DNA of 64,000 nt, taken from positions 1-64,000 of the forward strand of contig CAYXDO010000017.1 in NCBI GenBank assembly GCA_964463485.1, written 5' to 3'. This document shows positions 62,973 through 64,000 of the stretch, piece by piece. Source of the DNA: CAYXDO01 sp964463485 (GTDB lineage Bacteria > Myxococcota > Kuafuiibacteriia > Kuafuiibacteriales > Kuafuiibacteriaceae). How positions within the stretch are numbered: position 1 is the first letter of the stretch; every line of letters starts with the position of its first letter. The translations under genes and the position numbers were made by a program. The notes beneath the pieces were generated by a model, which had not been told where the DNA came from, searched no databases, and worked only from the letters and a program-made list of their open reading frames with translations.

Positions 62973-64000
62973 ATGTCGAACAAAGACGAAGACATCGATA
63001 ACGCGCTCGAAGGCGTGCCCACCGCCAAGAACAAGAACGAGGACATCTGGGGTCACGAGGGCCGGAGCCGGCCCCACCGCTCGGTCGATCTGGAAGCACC
63101 CATCGAGGGCGAGAGTCACGCGCCGCTGCCCGGCATACGAGCCACCTCGAACGCGGGCGGCTTGCCGGTCAGAACGCCTTCCGCGTTGCGCGAAGCGCCT
63201 CCTGCGGACACCAAGAACAAGAAGCTCGCGATCGGCGGCGGGATCGCCGGGGTCGTCGCGATCGGCGCTTTCTTCGCGTTGACGAGCGGGCCCAAGAACA
63301 CCGTCGGCCCCGGAGTCACCGAGGAGCTGGGCATCCTCTCCGTCACCTCCACGCCCCCGGGCGCCGAGGTGTTGGTAGGCGGTCAGGGTACGGGCAAAAA
63401 GACGCCCACCGAAATCACCGGCGTGCGCAAAGACTCACCGGTCGATGTCACGGTTCGGCTGGCGGGCTACTTGCCCGATCCGCCGGTTTTGAGCGCGCGC
63501 ATCCCCCTCGGCTCGAGCCTCGCGGTGGTGGATTTCAAGCTCCAGCCAGCCCGATCGATTCGAGTCAAGACGGAGCCCCCTGGCGCGACCGTGGAAGCCG
63601 ACGGGCGCCTCGTGGGCGGCACTACGCCGCTGAATCTCCCGCCCGTCATCATGGGGAAGTCGGTTGAAATCTTCGTGAAACAACCGGGCTTTCAGCCCGT
63701 CAAGACCCGCGTCTTCGCGACCGACACGTCGAGTGTCGTGAGCTTCGTGCTGGCGCCTGCCCGAAACTTGGACCTCGGCTCGGAGCCCGTGGGCAGCCGC
63801 ATCCTGATCGACGACGCGGACATGGGTGTGACCCCCCAGAGCGAGCTCGCCGTACCCACCACGAAATTCACACTCAAGGTCGACCGTCCGGGCTTCGAGC
63901 CCTTCGTGCGCAAATTCAAGCCCGGTACGAAGAACGAAAAGCTCGAAATCACTCTGAAGCTCCTTCCACTCTCGAAAATGCCGCTCGCCCCAGAGGACAA
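62973..64000 (+). CDS. PEGA-domain membrane protein (3' end outside window)
   Basis: At least 342 residues, open at the window edge. ATG at 62973. The N-terminal ~80 residues are acidic and unstructured; one transmembrane helix lies about 90-108 (LAIGGGIAGVVAIGAFFALTSG). The outside then has three or more PEGA repeats: SVTSTPPGAEVLVGGQGTGKKTP, RVKTEPPGATVEADGRLVGGTTPLNLP, DLGSEPVGSRILIDDADMGVTP. PEGA proteins are common in Myxococcota surface and kinase systems. Role unknown. It follows gatA by 43 bp and may be in the same transcript. Confidence 0.85.
   Translation, partial: MSNKDEDIDNALEGVPTAKNKNEDIWGHEGRSRPHRSVDLEAPIEGESHAPLPGIRATSNAGGLPVRTPSALREAPPADTKNKKLAIGGGIAGVVAIGAFFALTSGPKNTVGPGVTEELGILSVTSTPPGAEVLVGGQGTGKKTPTEITGVRKDSPVDVTVRLAGYLPDPPVLSARIPLGSSLAVVDFKLQPARSIRVKTEPPGATVEADGRLVGGTTPLNLPPVIMGKSVEIFVKQPGFQPVKTRVFATDTSSVVSFVLAPARNLDLGSEPVGSRILIDDADMGVTPQSELAVPTTKFTLKVDRPGFEPFVRKFKPGTKNEKLEITLKLLPLSKMPLAPED

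Overview
The window comes from a high-GC Gram-negative bacterium that is almost certainly a myxobacterium (Myxococcota). The pointers are a multihaem protein ending in a MYXO-CTERM-like sorting tail, many lipoproteins with Cys-rich 'CGNGI..E.CDD.N...GDGC' repeats, a Ser/Thr kinase with a PEGA-like tail, zinc-ribbon/TPR and PEGA proteins, and a type III secretion (T3S) operon with an early-branching look. The family cannot be fixed from sequence alone; a Polyangiales/Sandaracinaceae-type genome is my guess.

Layout. 1-4423: 3' part of an rRNA operon (16S end, tRNA-Ile GAT, tRNA-Ala TGC, 23S, 5S, strong terminator), then about 700 bp of repeat-bearing spacer. 5130-12289 (minus): thymidine kinase, two Cys-rich lipoproteins, two small redox-flavoured lipoproteins, tryptophanase and a multihaem c-type cytochrome. 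12421-19955: MobA-like nucleotidyltransferase, zinc-ribbon rhomboid protease, and a polysaccharide locus (WecA-like initiating transferase, ExoA-like GT2, DegT-type aminotransferase, and a divergent Wzc-like chain-length regulator/tyrosine kinase). 20000-22800: small accessory island with a decayed AbrB-type antitoxin relic, a nucleotidyltransferase module and a vapBC pair. 23002-26177: beta-helix lipoprotein and OsmC protein.

27716-37105 (minus) is the most interesting part. A compact operon reads CPXCG protein, HEAT-repeat protein, FliH/SctL, FliI/SctN, FliJ/SctO, FliK/SctP, a fused FliM-FliN/SctQ protein, FliO, FliP/SctR, FliQ/SctS, FliR/SctT. The order is the flagellar fliGHIJK-MNOPQR order, with a HEAT-repeat protein where fliG (or sctK) would be. 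FliO and a signal-peptide-bearing FliP are flagellar traits, while the single two-SPOA rotor protein is injectisome-like. No fliF/sctJ, flhA/sctV, flhB/sctU, secretin or filament gene lies in the window, so the machine's identity is open. A helical protein of unknown function sits on the opposite strand at the operon's end and could be a substrate.

37181-64000: diguanylate cyclase, SDR, a large poly-Asn lipoprotein, an outer-membrane barrel with a glucodextranase-C-like partner, a tightly overlapping kinase / TPR-TonB-receptor / lipoprotein operon, Uma2 nuclease, an Asp-box propeller with a MoaD/ThiS-like partner, aconitase, UvrD/PcrA helicase, a zinc-ribbon TPR protein, gatC-gatA, and a PEGA-domain membrane protein cut by the window end. 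Long antisense open frames are common because of the high GC content and were not annotated.
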